DNA of 64,000 nt from positions 5,156,001 to 5,220,000 of the forward strand of contig NZ_LGTC01000001.1 of assembly GCF_001262605.1 (NCBI RefSeq), given 5' to 3'. This document shows positions 52,901 through 62,952 of the stretch, piece after piece. How positions within the stretch are numbered: position 1 is the first letter of the stretch; the number at the start of each line of letters is the position of its first letter. Source of the DNA: Pseudobacteroides cellulosolvens ATCC 35603 = DSM 2933. GTDB lineage: Bacteria > Bacillota > Clostridia > Acetivibrionales > DSM-2933. The translations under genes and the position numbers were made by a program. The notes below the pieces were generated by a model, which saw only the letters and a list, made by a program, of their open reading frames with translations, searched no databases and was not told the origin of the DNA.

Positions 52901-55648
52901 ATTTTGGCAGGAGAATCCGGTACTAGTCCAAGTTCTCTAACCCAATTAGTTTTCAATGAAAACACAAACAAATTGGAAAAGAAGAATGATGTTTGGAACA
53001 TGGGATCAAATGGTCAGGACCTTGCAATTTCACCTGATGGCCTTCATGCTGCTTTTGCTTGTGGTGGTGGAAATGGTTCAGGATATACTATTTTTGATAT
53101 AGATGCGACGAATATAAACAATAAATTTGGTGAATGGTATACAGATGCTTATCCTAGATCTGCTTCATTTTCAAAGGATAATAAGTACATCATTACAACT
53201 AACGGATATTCTATTAAAATATTTAATGTTAAAACACATATTTTAGTTAAAACAATAGCTGATTCAGGTTACACATCCAGTTTTAGAAAAGTTGGCATAT
53301 CCAATGGCGGAAAGATAGCTTATGCTATAAGCGAAGGTGGAAAACTATATTATTATCCAATCAATGAATCGTCAATAGCAATACCAACACCTATAGTTTT
53401 AAATAATTCAATTAAAGGAAAAGTACATTTACCAAATAATATGACAGCGGATGAGGATATACAAGTTGAAGTATATTTACAAAACGCAAAAGAAAAAGTT
53501 TATTCAACCTCTGTAGTCATAAAAAAAGGAACCAACTCTCAAGACTATACTCTATTGTCACCAAATGCATCAGTAAGTGACAAATTTAGGATAGGATACC
53601 TTACTTTAGAAGGCGGACAGTCATTTGCACAAGCAGGACTTTATTCATCATCCGGAATTGTCTTTGATGAGGAATATGCAGAGGACCTTACAATTGGAAG
53701 CAATTTAGGTAATATTAATATGGAATTACTTGCAAAAAGGAAAATCAGCGGTAAAGTCTCTCTTCCTGATGGCAAAGCTGCACCTAGTGGGGGCGTTGAG
53801 GTGAAAATTACAGCAGGATATAAGGAAAAACAGTATTATACTGGTTATGTTACTATTGCTGAAGGACAAAAAAGTTCAGATTTTGAACTCACCGCTTATC
53901 TTAATGACAGCGATAATAAATACATTTTGCAATATACTCTTCTAAAAGATATGGATGGCTATTTTAGCGATGGATTCTATAACGGGAAGGGTACGACTGT
54001 TAATATAGCAGATGCGACTCCTGTGGATATAAGACATAATGATGCATCAAATATCCAGATACAGATATTAAAAGGCAGGACCATATCAGGAACTATAAAA
54101 CTTCCTGATTATCAAACTGCACCTGAAGGCGGAATACAGGTAGAGATTATGGCTTCTGACAGTGACCAGGATGCCTACTATTCAAGCATGGTTAAAATTG
54201 ATCAGGGAAAAAATTCAGTTCAATATTCAATATCAGTTCCTGATGAAAACATATCATATTATGTCAATTATTTTACAATAGTAAGCGGATATGTGAGGTC
54301 TGGGTATTATCTAAGTGGAAATACTGTAGTAAATCCTGATGATGCTGGCGTAGTAGGTGTTTATGGCCAGCATGTTTATGGAATAAATCTCACATTAATG
54401 AAAGCTCAAACTTTAACCGGAACAATATCATTACCCTATGGAATAGTTGCTCCAAAGGAAGGTATTAGAGTAGCAGTCACTGCCAAATATAGCAGCGAAG
54501 ATTTATCAATGTATACTTTTACCACAATTAAAGAAGGCGAAAATAGTGCTCAATATGCACTTCAAGTTCCCTTAAACCATGGGAAGTATACAATCATCCT
54601 CAATACCCTTGAAAAAGGCTACATGAAAGAGGTATATAGCATTAACTTTTCTTCAACTTCATCATATTATTCCAATGCAACAGAATATGATTCAAATACA
54701 AGTAGTGAAAATATAAGCCTGCAGTTGATTAGTGGTACAGATATAACAGGTGAAATCAGATTGTACTCTGGGATTGCTCCTTCAGGGGGTATATCGGTAA
54801 TTGTATTCTTATATGACTATTCAAGTATTGCTGTTGCCGAGACTATATTAATTCCTGCTGGGAGTACAAAAACCAACTTTACTATAACTGCTCCCAAATA
54901 CACTAGCTTTTATCTGGGATATATGCTCCCTTCTGTTGAATCCTTTGCTTTTTATAGCAATGGTCAAATGGTACAAGATATTGATTCAGCAAGTCCAATC
55001 TATGTGGCAAACGAAACAATAACCGGAAAAAATATGGTAATAAAATCTTCCTTTTCAGTTATCAATGATGGCAACTCTCAAAATCAGGACAATGCTGGTA
55101 ATGTAATAGCTCCTCCAGTTTTGCGTCCGCCAGTTGCTACCGCTACAGCAACATCCAAAACACCAACAGTAACCCCAACTCCTACAGCGACATATACTGC
55201 ACAACCCAAACCTACCAATATCGTAGAAAATCCTGTTAAAAAACCGGCTTTGGGAACTTATAAAGATATATCAGGTCATTGGGCTAAAGAATATGCCAAT
55301 AAATTATTAGAGCTGGGAATAATATCAGGATATGAGGATAATACTATCCGCCCAAATAGAGAAATATCAAGAGCAGAAGCTGTAGTAATTATCTGTAAAT
55401 CTGTCGGCCTCAAACCAGCTGAAAATGTTAAGCTCAAATTTACAGATAATAAAAGTATACCAAAGTGGGCAAGCGGTTATGTACAAGTCATTGTTGATAA
55501 TGGCATACTAAAAGGTTACCCTGATAATACTTTTAAACCTAATGCAAAAATAACCAGAGCCGAAGTAATCTCACTGGTAATTAATGCTTTTAAACTTGGA
55601 GACCGTGCAAATTCCAATCATATATTTAACGTGAGTTCGATAATATGA
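49968..55648 (+). pseudogene. S8 serine protease with duplicated propeller modules, five repeat domains and SLH repeats (frameshifted, IS-interrupted)
   Basis: Signal peptide (about 10-32) and an inhibitor-type propeptide lead into a subtilisin fold: Asp181 (ILDSGID), His239 (HATHIAG), then a frame break at 50972-50978. The next frame back continues [15 protein letters not shown] and SGTSMATP (Ser at about 393). Two roughly 310-residue modules (51350-52270 and 52416-53370) repeat each other ([31 protein letters not shown]) and look like beta-propellers, joined by TPTPT linkers. Five roughly 110-residue repeats follow ([18 protein letters not shown] and similar), a Thr/Pro stretch and two SLH repeats (55258-55620). 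The third SLH is displaced by IS982 at 55629. Intact, it would be an S-layer-anchored protease of about 1950 residues. Confidence 0.85.
50972..50978 (+). other. T-TTT-TTC heptamer at the frame break of the S8 protease
   Basis: In the zero frame the codons are TCT TTT TTC, so the heptamer has the X-XXY-YYZ arrangement of -1 ribosomal slippery sites, and the needed shift is exactly -1. A missing T from the run would give the same result. No strong pseudoknot is evident downstream by eye. Confidence 0.5.
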
Positions 55649-55677
55649 TTGTAATAAGAATGAAACAGAAATGAAAA

Positions 55678-55749
55678 ATGAAGCTCCTGTCCGAATCTGT
55701 ATAATCAATGTTGGCAAAACAAATTTAACAGAGGGAGATGGAGCTTCAT
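55678..55749 (+). promoter_or_regulatory. Inverted repeat that can mask the transposase start
   Basis: ATGAAGCTCC (55678-55687) is complementary to GGAGCTTCAT (55740-55749), which contains the likely GGAG ribosome site and most of the start codon at 55748. Transcripts entering from outside would fold and hide the start. Confidence 0.6.
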
Positions 55750-56650
55750 GGAAGATTTACTTATTAAAATTTTCTGCGATACTGATGATTTTTGCATTAG
55801 GCTCAACAACTATTTAAAGCATCATTTGGTTACTGATAATAGACTGAAGGAACCTAACCTCTTTAACATTTCAAGAATGATGACACTAAGTGAAGTAATA
55901 ACAATAACAATATATTTTCATCATTCGAGTTATAGAAACTTTAAGCATTATTATAAAGAATTTGTTTGTAAAAGATTAAGTGGGTACTTTACGAGCCTTG
56001 TAAGTTATACAAGGTTTGTAGAGTTAATGCAGCAAGCACTAATTCCATTAATATTATACACACAAAAGTTTAGACTAGGCAAGACAACAGGAATTTCCTT
56101 TATTGACTCTACGACATTAGATGTTTGTGATAACAGGAGGATTCACTCTCACAAAGTTTTTAAAGATATTGCTCAGAGAGGTAAATCTTCTACAGGTTGG
56201 TTCTACGGGTTTAAGCTGCACATTGTAGTAAATGAAATAGGAGAAATTTTATCGTTCTTTTTAACACCAGGTGATACAGACGATAGAGACTCAAAGGTGA
56301 TAGATATACTTACAAAAGATCTATTTGGAAAACTTTTTGGAGATAAGGGCTATTTATCACAGCCTTTGTTTAAAAAGTTGTATGATCGAGGGATAAAGCT
56401 AATAACCAAGATAAAAAAGAACATGAAAAATAAGCTAATTGATATAGAAGAAAAGCTTCTACTCAGAAAGCGAGCTCTTATTGAGACAATAAATGATTTT
56501 CTGAAAAATACTTGCCAGATTGAACATACTAGGCATAGAAGCTTTACAAACTTTTTAACTAATGTTGTAGCTGGTATTGCTGCGTATAGCTTTTTGCCGA
56601 GCAAACCAAGCTTAAAGTTTAGTAAAAGCATTCTTGTTGCCACACTCTAA
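55748..56650 (+). CDS. IS982-family transposase
   Basis: 300 residues. DDE-type core: FIDSTTLDVCDNRRIHSHKVFK near 117-138, GWFYGFKLHIVVN, LTPGDTDDRD, LFGDKGYLS and the C-terminal RKRALIETINDFLKNTCQIEHTRHRS with the catalytic Glu, all typical of IS982. Complete, with no frameshift, so the element may be active. The start ATG at 55748 is embedded in an inverted repeat. A weak hairpin (AAGGCTT/AAGCCTT, 56670-56700) after the stop may terminate its transcript. Confidence 0.95.
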   Translation: MEDLLIKIFCDTDDFCIRLNNYLKHHLVTDNRLKEPNLFNISRMMTLSEVITITIYFHHSSYRNFKHYYKEFVCKRLSGYFTSLVSYTRFVELMQQALIPLILYTQKFRLGKTTGISFIDSTTLDVCDNRRIHSHKVFKDIAQRGKSSTGWFYGFKLHIVVNEIGEILSFFLTPGDTDDRDSKVIDILTKDLFGKLFGDKGYLSQPLFKKLYDRGIKLITKIKKNMKNKLIDIEEKLLLRKRALIETINDFLKNTCQIEHTRHRSFTNFLTNVVAGIAAYSFLPSKPSLKFSKSILVATL

Positions 56651-56715
56651 GGTTGCTTTTCATAATAAAAAGGCTTCAGAATTCAAGAAACTAAAGCCTT
56701 ACTTAATTATAATCT

Positions 56716-56928
56716 ATGAGTATGGTTAATTATGGCACTTATTTTATCGAACTCACGTTATTTAAGGACGGAAATTCTATTGCACCCTGGGCAAAAAATT
56801 ATATACAGAAAGCATTTGAGCTGGGTATTATTACTGGTTATAAGGATAATACCATAAAACCTGCCAATAATATCAGCAGAGCAGAGATGTTTGTAATTAT
56901 TGCGAAAAGCATAGATATTAAAAAATAA
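56716..56928 (+). pseudogene. Displaced third SLH repeat of the S8 surface protease
   Basis: From 56765 the frame reads KDGNSIAPWAKNYIQKAFEL then GIITGYKDNTIKP and ISRAEMFVIIAKSIDIKK, the last SLH repeat and true C-terminus of the S8 protease. The ATG at 56716 lies inside the IS and has no ribosome site, so a separate small protein is unlikely. SLH domains bind pyruvylated wall polysaccharide and normally act as a set of three. Confidence 0.9.
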
Positions 56929-56962
56929 AGCAGTTTAAATTTAAATAAGCAATTAACATCTT

Positions 56963-57005
56963 AAAAGTGGCTTAACCTAAAAAGTTAGGCCGCTTTATTT
57001 TTTGC
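56963..57005 (+). terminator. Intrinsic terminator of the surface protease gene
   Basis: AAAGTGGC and ACCTAA arms pair with TTAGG-CCGCTTT (imperfect), followed by ATTTTTT. Confidence 0.65.
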
Positions 57006-57261
57006 GACAAAGTATACTTACTTTTATTTTTTAACACAACTACATTTTAAATCGATAGTCCACATTTAATATTTTATTCTCTCATAAATTCAAAAACTCT
57101 GCGAAAATTCCGCCACAGTTTTGCGGAGATTAATACCCCTATTGTTTGTTAAAATGAATATGTAAATAAAAATTAATAGATTTTTATGTAGTAAGAAAAC
57201 AAATATGACTAAGTGGAAAGATGCCTATAATTTTAACCAACAATCGAAAGGAGCCCCTATT
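57006..57261. other. Intergenic region before the Cthe_2159-like operon
   Basis: AT-rich. A hairpin CTCTGCGAAAA/TTTTGCGGAG (57097-57128) is the only visible structure and might be a leader element. GAAAGGAG at 57246 is the ribosome site of the next gene. Confidence 0.4.
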
Positions 57262-59076
57262 ATGAAATATAAAAACAGATTTTTTTTAGTACCGCTGCTT
57301 ATTATAAGCATTGTAATGTTTGCAGCATGTTCTTCCAATGAAAGTACTGAAACAAAAGTTGCTGCAAGTAATTCAGATAATACTATAAAAGCTGTCAGCT
57401 CGACTGCAAGCAGCAGTACATCTCCAATAAAAGCAGTTTCGGTAAAGTATGAAAGCGAAGATTATTATGTGGATTGGAGAAGCCAAAGCTATCAAACCAC
57501 CAACCTTAATAGTGGCTCTGCAAATATCACAAAAAGCGGAATTTATGAAGTTACAGGCACACTAAACGATGGAAGCCTCATAGTAAACGTAGACAAATCA
57601 ATTGATAAAGGTATTGTGTATATTATACTTAATAATGCTAAAATATCTTCTTCAAAAAGTGCCCCAATAAATATCAAAGATGCGAAAAAAGTTGTACTAC
57701 TACTGGAAAACGGTACACAAAACACTATTTATCAAGGAAGCGGTTCTGTTGCAGATCAAAATGGAGAGCCTTCTGCTGCAGTTTTCTCAAAGTCAGATCT
57801 GACCATAAGCGGAAGTGGTGTACTTAATGTTACAAGTGACTTTAACGATGGTATTACAAGCAAAGATAAGATAAAGATAACTGATGGAACACTGATTATC
57901 AAATCAAAAGGTGATGGTATTGTAGGTAAAGACCTGCTGGCAGTTCAAAAAGGTAACATCACCATAGATGCAGGTAAAGATGGTTTGCGTTCCACTAATG
58001 ATACTGAAGCTGAAAAGGGCAATATCGCAATTGAAAACGGTACTTTTAAAATTACCTCTGCAAAGGATGCCATCGATGCATTTGCCGCTTTGCAAATTAA
58101 TGACGGCATATTTAATTTAACTTCCGGCGGCGGTTATCCCGGTAAAAGTATAAAGAGCGGTGACAAATTTGGCTTTGGCGGCCCTGGAGGACATTTTGAT
58201 CAAGCCTCCACACAAGATACAGCCTCAACAAACAAAGAAAGTATGAAAGGACTAAAAGCAGGCAGTATTGCAATAAAGAATGGTGCATTTACAGTTTCCT
58301 CATATGAAGATGCTATTAACAGCAATGGCAGTATTGAGATTGGCGGAGGTACCCTCACGCTTGAGTCAGGGGATGATGGTATTCACTCCAGTACCAATGT
58401 AACAATTGCTGGTAAGATCATCGAAATTAAAAACAGCTATGAAGCTATAGAAGGTCAAAACATAACCATCAATAGTGGAGAAATCAGACTAACGTCAAGC
58501 GACGATGGTTTTAATGTCAACAACGAATCTGGATTTTTGACTATCAACGGCGGTAATGTCCATATGAATGCAGGCGGCGATGGAACAGATTCAAATGGCT
58601 CAATCAACATGATAGGCGGAAGTGTTTATGTAGAAGGTCCCACAAATGATGGTAATGCAGCAATTGATTATAACGGCAACTTTTCCATAAGCACAGGCAC
58701 AATCGTTGCATCAGGAAGCTCAGGAATGGCTCAAGTTCCTGATACCAGCTCAACACAAGCTTCAATTCTTATGTACTACAGTTCCATACAAGAAGCAGGA
58801 ACAGCGATCACTTTGAAAGACAGTAATGGTAAAGTTATAGTAAGTACTACTCCTGCAAAGCAGTACGCTTCAGTCGCAATTTCTGCTCCCGGCCTTAAAA
58901 CCGGTTCAACTTATACATTGTACAGCGGCAGCTCGAAAATCGTGACTTTTACGCCAAAAAATGCAGTAACCTATTTAAATGAATCCGGTGAAACCACTAA
59001 TCAAAGCAGGGGTCCTGGCGGTTTTGGCGGCCGTGGTGGGAGAAAACCTGGAAGTCGAATGCAGCCGCCGCAGTAA
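57262..59076 (+). CDS. Cthe_2159-like carbohydrate-binding beta-helix lipoprotein
   Basis: 604 residues from the ATG at 57262 (GAAAGGAG upstream); an earlier in-frame ATG lacks a ribosome site. Lipoprotein signal ending VMFAAC. A Ser/Ala-rich tether precedes repeated right-handed beta-helix strands with many Asn/Asp-Gly turns (SDFNDGITSKDKIKITDG, SKGDGIVGKDLL, GDDGIHSSTNV, SSDDGFNVNNESG), the pattern of the PF14262 family named after Cthe_2159, which binds cellulose or acidic sugars and Ca2+. The C-terminus is Gly/Arg-rich (GGFGGRGGRKPG). First gene of an operon with a phosphodiester-glycosidase-like protein and a glycosyltransferase. Confidence 0.87.
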   Translation: MKYKNRFFLVPLLIISIVMFAACSSNESTETKVAASNSDNTIKAVSSTASSSTSPIKAVSVKYESEDYYVDWRSQSYQTTNLNSGSANITKSGIYEVTGTLNDGSLIVNVDKSIDKGIVYIILNNAKISSSKSAPINIKDAKKVVLLLENGTQNTIYQGSGSVADQNGEPSAAVFSKSDLTISGSGVLNVTSDFNDGITSKDKIKITDGTLIIKSKGDGIVGKDLLAVQKGNITIDAGKDGLRSTNDTEAEKGNIAIENGTFKITSAKDAIDAFAALQINDGIFNLTSGGGYPGKSIKSGDKFGFGGPGGHFDQASTQDTASTNKESMKGLKAGSIAIKNGAFTVSSYEDAINSNGSIEIGGGTLTLESGDDGIHSSTNVTIAGKIIEIKNSYEAIEGQNITINSGEIRLTSSDDGFNVNNESGFLTINGGNVHMNAGGDGTDSNGSINMIGGSVYVEGPTNDGNAAIDYNGNFSISTGTIVASGSSGMAQVPDTSSTQASILMYYSSIQEAGTAITLKDSNGKVIVSTTPAKQYASVAISAPGLKTGSTYTLYSGSSKIVTFTPKNAVTYLNESGETTNQSRGPGGFGGRGGRKPGSRMQPPQ

Positions 59077-59109
59077 TGTGTTAAATTCAAAGCCAATGAG
59101 GTGAATGCA

Positions 59110-60059
59110 ATGAAACTAAAGATCTCTAAAAAAAGAAAATGGATTACCTGTTCATTAGCAGTATTTTTCATCATCGCAGGAGTTACAGCTTACAAAGCAG
59201 CTGACCGCTATTTGATTGAGCATGTTGAGGTGGATTTGAGTACTTCCAATCTTACAGATATAGCAGTCAACAGCACAAGAAGCATTAACACAAGTTCGGA
59301 AACCTATACTACAACGGATATGAGCTACAAGAGTGATAATAAGGCAATAACCATTCAAAAGGTAGTTACGGGTTCCGGTTCAGATCAATTAGTGTATTTT
59401 ATATCGGATATTCAGTTGGCAGATGCCACTTTGCTTAAATCAGCTTTCGCAAAAGATAAATTTGGCACAAACATCATTCAGGTTCCAACAGTGATCGCCT
59501 CAAATAACAATGCAGCTTTTGCCATTAACGGTGATTATTACGGGTTTCGAAATGATGGAATTATCATCCGAAATGGTGTGCTTTACCGAAATTCTCCAGC
59601 AAGGCAAGGTCTTGCACTCTATAAAGACGGCAGCATGAAGGTCTATGATGAAACCAGTACATCAGGCGAGCAGCTTCTTGCAGATAGCGTTTGGAACACT
59701 CTGTCTTTTGGGCCAGCACTTCTTGAGAATGGAAATATAATTTCCGGCATTAACAGTGTTGAAGTAGACACAAACTTTGGTAATCATTCCATACAAGGTG
59801 AACAGCCGAGAACCGGAATAGGGATTATTGATAAGAACCATTTTATCTTTATAGTAGCTGACGGAAGAAGTCGGGCTATTCAAAAGGTGTAACAATTACA
59901 GAATTCGCACAAATCTTTAAGAGTCTTGGGTGCACAATTGCTTATAACATCGATGGAGGAGGATCATCTGAAATGGTATTTATGGACAAGGTAGTCAACA
60001 ATCCTCTTGGGAAGGGCCGTGAACGTGGTACAAGCGATATTTTGTATATATCAAAATAG
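59110..60059 (+). pseudogene. Phosphodiester glycosidase (NAGPA)-like exported protein, single-base frameshift
   Basis: The start is ATG at 59110 (GAGGTG six bases upstream); the GTG at 59101 is less likely. One N-terminal membrane anchor (about 10-30), then the PF09992 fold: AAFAINGDYYGFRNDGIIIRNG, GLALYKDGSMKVYDE, SFGPALLENG, RTGIGIIDKN and VADGRS. At the GGG run 59873-59875 the frame breaks; one base restored would give RGYSKGVTITEFAQIF and the catalytic-site-like YNIDGGGSS, ending ILYISK at 60059. Family members cleave or form sugar phosphodiesters in exopolysaccharide metabolism. May be a sequencing undercall. Confidence 0.8.
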
Positions 60060-60074
60060 AAAAGAGGGATTACA

Positions 60075-61118
60075 ATGACTATTTTGATACCAGCATATGA
60101 ACCTACTGAAAAACTGCTTAGTCTAGTTGTAAAACTCAAAGAGAAAACAGATTATAAGATTTTAATTATTGATGACGGAAGCGGAAAACACTTTCAACAC
60201 ATTTTTAAAAAAACAGAGTACTATGGATGCACAGTATTGCATCATATAAAAAACAGAGGTAAAGGAGAATCCTTGAGGACCGGCTTTGCCTACCAATTGT
60301 TAGATTCCGCTTCTGAGCCATTGGTTTGTGCTGATTCCGACGGTCAGCACTCAATAGACGATATCATCAAAATAGCCAATACAATTGATACTGAAAAAAA
60401 TGAAATGGTATTGGGGATCAGACAATTTGATGGTAAGGTACCATTCAAAAGCAGATTAGGTAACAATGTATCTGCTTTTTTCTTCAAACTTGTAACTGGA
60501 ATCGCCATAACCGATACGCAGACTGGCCTTCGAGGATATCCTTCCCGCCTTCTTTCATGGCTGGGCTCAGTAAAAGGCAGCCGATTTGAATATGAGCTCA
60601 ATTTGCTTTTGAACGCAAAGGAAGATGGTATTACTATAAAACAGGTTCCAATATCAACAATTTATGATGATAACAATGGAACACACTTTAGGCCCATTAA
60701 GGATTCCATCCTTGTATTGATGCCACTTATAAGGTTTTGCAGTTCATCTTTAACCTCTGCTTTTCTTGATTTTATTTTACTGTTTGTATTTCAAGGGCTC
60801 ACAGGCAACTTGTTTTGGAGCGTTGTAACAGCAAGGGTCATCAGTTCAGTTTTCAATTATTTAGTAAACAGATTTTTTGTTTTTCGAGCAAAGAATGTTT
60901 CAAATATGCAATCGGCATCTAAGTATTTCGGATTAGTGGCAGTTATAATGTTCCTGAACTATAGCCTTATAGCATTATTGATAAATGTATTATACGTATC
61001 GGATGTATTAGCAAAGCTTTTGACTGAAATAACACTCTTTATATTGAGTTATTCTGTGCAAAAATTATTTATCTTCAAGAAAAACAATATGTCAAAGCCA
61101 GCATACACTCCAGACTAA
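60075..61118 (+). CDS. GT2 glycosyltransferase fused to GtrA-like membrane domain
   Basis: 347 residues, ATG after AAAGAGGGA, 15 bp past the previous stop. Residues 1-210 form a dolichol-phosphate-mannose-synthase-like GT2: LIPAYEPTEKL, IIDDGSGK, KNRGKGESLRTG, ADSDGQHS (metal-binding DxD), DTQTGLRGYP. Residues about 220-340 carry four membrane helices of the GtrA family (FNYLVNRFFVFRAK, SYSVQKLFIFKK). It likely makes or flips an undecaprenyl-phosphate-linked sugar for surface glycan modification. Last gene of the operon. Confidence 0.92.
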   Translation: MTILIPAYEPTEKLLSLVVKLKEKTDYKILIIDDGSGKHFQHIFKKTEYYGCTVLHHIKNRGKGESLRTGFAYQLLDSASEPLVCADSDGQHSIDDIIKIANTIDTEKNEMVLGIRQFDGKVPFKSRLGNNVSAFFFKLVTGIAITDTQTGLRGYPSRLLSWLGSVKGSRFEYELNLLLNAKEDGITIKQVPISTIYDDNNGTHFRPIKDSILVLMPLIRFCSSSLTSAFLDFILLFVFQGLTGNLFWSVVTARVISSVFNYLVNRFFVFRAKNVSNMQSASKYFGLVAVIMFLNYSLIALLINVLYVSDVLAKLLTEITLFILSYSVQKLFIFKKNNMSKPAYTPD

Positions 61119-61156
61119 TGTAAATTCATATAACGGTAAATTTGTATAATCTGATT

Positions 61157-61203
61157 CCAAAAGAAGTGTTTTGTTGCTCAAGCAACACTTCTTTTGGATT
61201 TTT
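61157..61203 (+). terminator. Strong intrinsic terminator of the surface-glycan operon
   Basis: CCAAAAGAAGTGTT and AACACTTCTTTTGG are fully complementary; the T run follows ATTTTTTT. Confidence 0.92.
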
Positions 61204-61307
61204 TTCATATTTTCAGCAAGGCATTTTAATCATACACTAGTATAATACTTAAACAACTGAAAAACATAATAATGAACGATTTATATACAAAGAAAGAGGT
61301 AAAAACA

Positions 61308-62756
61308 ATGGCAAAAAAACATGCTGGATTGTCATCTGTGCAGCTTACAATGATGGCGCTTGGAACTGTTATAGGAGGTTCATTTTTTCTTGGTTCAGCG
61401 GTATCCATACATTCAGCAGGACCTTCTATTCTAATATCATATATTCTGGGTGGCATATTGGTATACTTTATACTTACTGCTCTATCTGAGATGACAGTGG
61501 CAAATCCTGATGCAGGCTCCTTTCGAACCTATGCGACACAGACATTTGGAAATGGTGCAGGATTTGTAGTCGGATGGGTGTACTGGACCGGAATGGTCCT
61601 GGCTATGTCCAGTGAAGCTATTGCTGTTTCATTAATGGTTCGTGGATGGATACCCAATATATCCATAGCTCTTCTTGGAAGCTTGGTTATAATTGGTGTT
61701 ACACTGCTAAATCTTTTGGGAGCTGATAAATTAAGTAAGCTTGAAAGCGGCCTCGCCTCAGTAAAGGTATTAGCATTAGTTTCTTTTATAATCTTGGCAA
61801 TATTATTAATAACAGGAGTATTTCCGAAAACCCAAGTAATCGGTGCAGGAGAATTAGCTCGGGAATCTTTATTTCCGGCAGGCATAAAAGGCGTTGCAGG
61901 AAGCATGGTAATAGTCATACTATCTTATGCAGGTTTTGAAATAATTGGATTGGCTGCTTCAGAAGCATCAAACCCTATAAAAACAGTTCCCAAAGCAATA
62001 AAATATACAGTTATATCTCTGGTCGGATTATATATTTTTTCGATTTTTGCAATCCTTCCATTGGTTTCTACAGCAGAACTCAGTGAAAACGCAAGTCCTA
62101 TGGTAACAGCACTTAATAAACATGGAATAGGATGGGCCGGTACAGTTATAAATATTGTACTGATTACAGCTATACTTTCTACCATGCTGGCAGCCATGTT
62201 CGGGCTGGGAAGAATGATACGCTCCCTTGCAGATGAAAACCATGCACCTAATTGGCTGAAAGACAACAGCAATGTTCCGTTTCACGGAATATTGTTTTCA
62301 GGTTTTGCCATGCTTGCAGGACTAGGTCTGGGCCTTATGCTGCCCAGAGTTTATTTATTCCTGGTAAGCTCCGGAGGCTTCGCTTTATTGTTTACCTATG
62401 GAGCTATAATGGCGACCCATATAAGGTTCCGTAAAATGAATGGGTGCCCGCCGGAAGGAAAATGCCAAATGCCTGGTTATCCATTTACCTCCTGGATTGG
62501 TTTGATAAGTATAATTATTGCAATTTTAAGCATGCCGTTTATACCTGGTCAAACATCAGGCTTAATTGCAGGGATAATTATAGTAGCTTTGTACTTATCA
62601 ATCTACATGGCAATGAGATATTTTAGTTTACGTAAGAACAATAGTTCAGGCAATATCCTAAATCATGTAAGATACAAGCCCAGATTATCTGAAGAATTTT
62701 CCAAGGAGCTCAATGAGGAAATACCTGATAAACCTGAGGATAAAACCAAAGATTGA
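61308..62756 (+). CDS. APC-superfamily amino acid permease
   Basis: 482 residues from the ATG at 61308 (AGAGGT seven bases upstream). Twelve predicted helices. MMALGTVIGGSFFLGSA in TM1 is the APC signature with the GxG-type unwound segment; ALSEMTVANPDAGSFRTYATQTFG and GFEIIGLAASEASNPIKTVPKAI (TM6 region) are also typical. The C-terminus is cytoplasmic and acidic. Probably imports an amino acid with cation symport; the substrate cannot be told. Single-gene unit with its own terminator. Confidence 0.92.
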   Translation: MAKKHAGLSSVQLTMMALGTVIGGSFFLGSAVSIHSAGPSILISYILGGILVYFILTALSEMTVANPDAGSFRTYATQTFGNGAGFVVGWVYWTGMVLAMSSEAIAVSLMVRGWIPNISIALLGSLVIIGVTLLNLLGADKLSKLESGLASVKVLALVSFIILAILLITGVFPKTQVIGAGELARESLFPAGIKGVAGSMVIVILSYAGFEIIGLAASEASNPIKTVPKAIKYTVISLVGLYIFSIFAILPLVSTAELSENASPMVTALNKHGIGWAGTVINIVLITAILSTMLAAMFGLGRMIRSLADENHAPNWLKDNSNVPFHGILFSGFAMLAGLGLGLMLPRVYLFLVSSGGFALLFTYGAIMATHIRFRKMNGCPPEGKCQMPGYPFTSWIGLISIIIAILSMPFIPGQTSGLIAGIIIVALYLSIYMAMRYFSLRKNNSSGNILNHVRYKPRLSEEFSKELNEEIPDKPEDKTKD

Positions 62757-62780
62757 ATTTGTTTACTGCTTGCTATGATA

Positions 62781-62813
62781 AAGCCGAATACTTTGTTGTA
62801 TCCGGCTTTTTTT
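62781..62813 (+). terminator. Intrinsic terminator of the permease gene
   Basis: AGCCGaATAC/GTATcCGGCT hairpin followed by seven T. Confidence 0.9.
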
Positions 62814-62952
62814 ACGAAAAAACATCTGCTTCTGAGGTAGTATTAACTTGCGAGCCTTTTGCTATAGATACCGAACTGTAAAGTTATATGTATGGTTGGC
62901 ATCTAAACATACTATTCTAAACTACTCCAAACTATTCAGGAGCCTTAAAATT

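Larger units (their letters stand above)
55629..56758 (+). mobile_element. IS982-family insertion sequence, 1130 bp
   Basis: Bounded by perfect 15-bp inverted repeats ACGTGAGTTCGATAA (55629-55643 and its complement 56744-56758), with the AC...GT tips typical of the family. Flanked by a 6-bp direct repeat TATTTA (55623-55628 and 56759-56764). One transposase gene. Removing the element and one TATTTA rejoins the SLH repeat in frame (HIF-KDGNS), so the boundaries are secure and the insertion is probably recent. Confidence 0.95.

Noticed and set aside
51146-55648. Separate 1500-residue gene starting at ATG 51146
   Set aside because: That ATG is the Met of the catalytic SGTSMATP motif; the open frame continues upstream to the frame break.
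49968-55648. Phase variation through the T run
   Set aside because: Six T is short for frequent slipped-strand switching, and no second repeat tract is present. Sequencing error or a fixed mutation is simpler.
49968-57261. Possible c-di-GMP riboswitch near the surface-protein genes
   Set aside because: I looked for the GEMM core and its tetraloop-receptor words in the leaders and found none.
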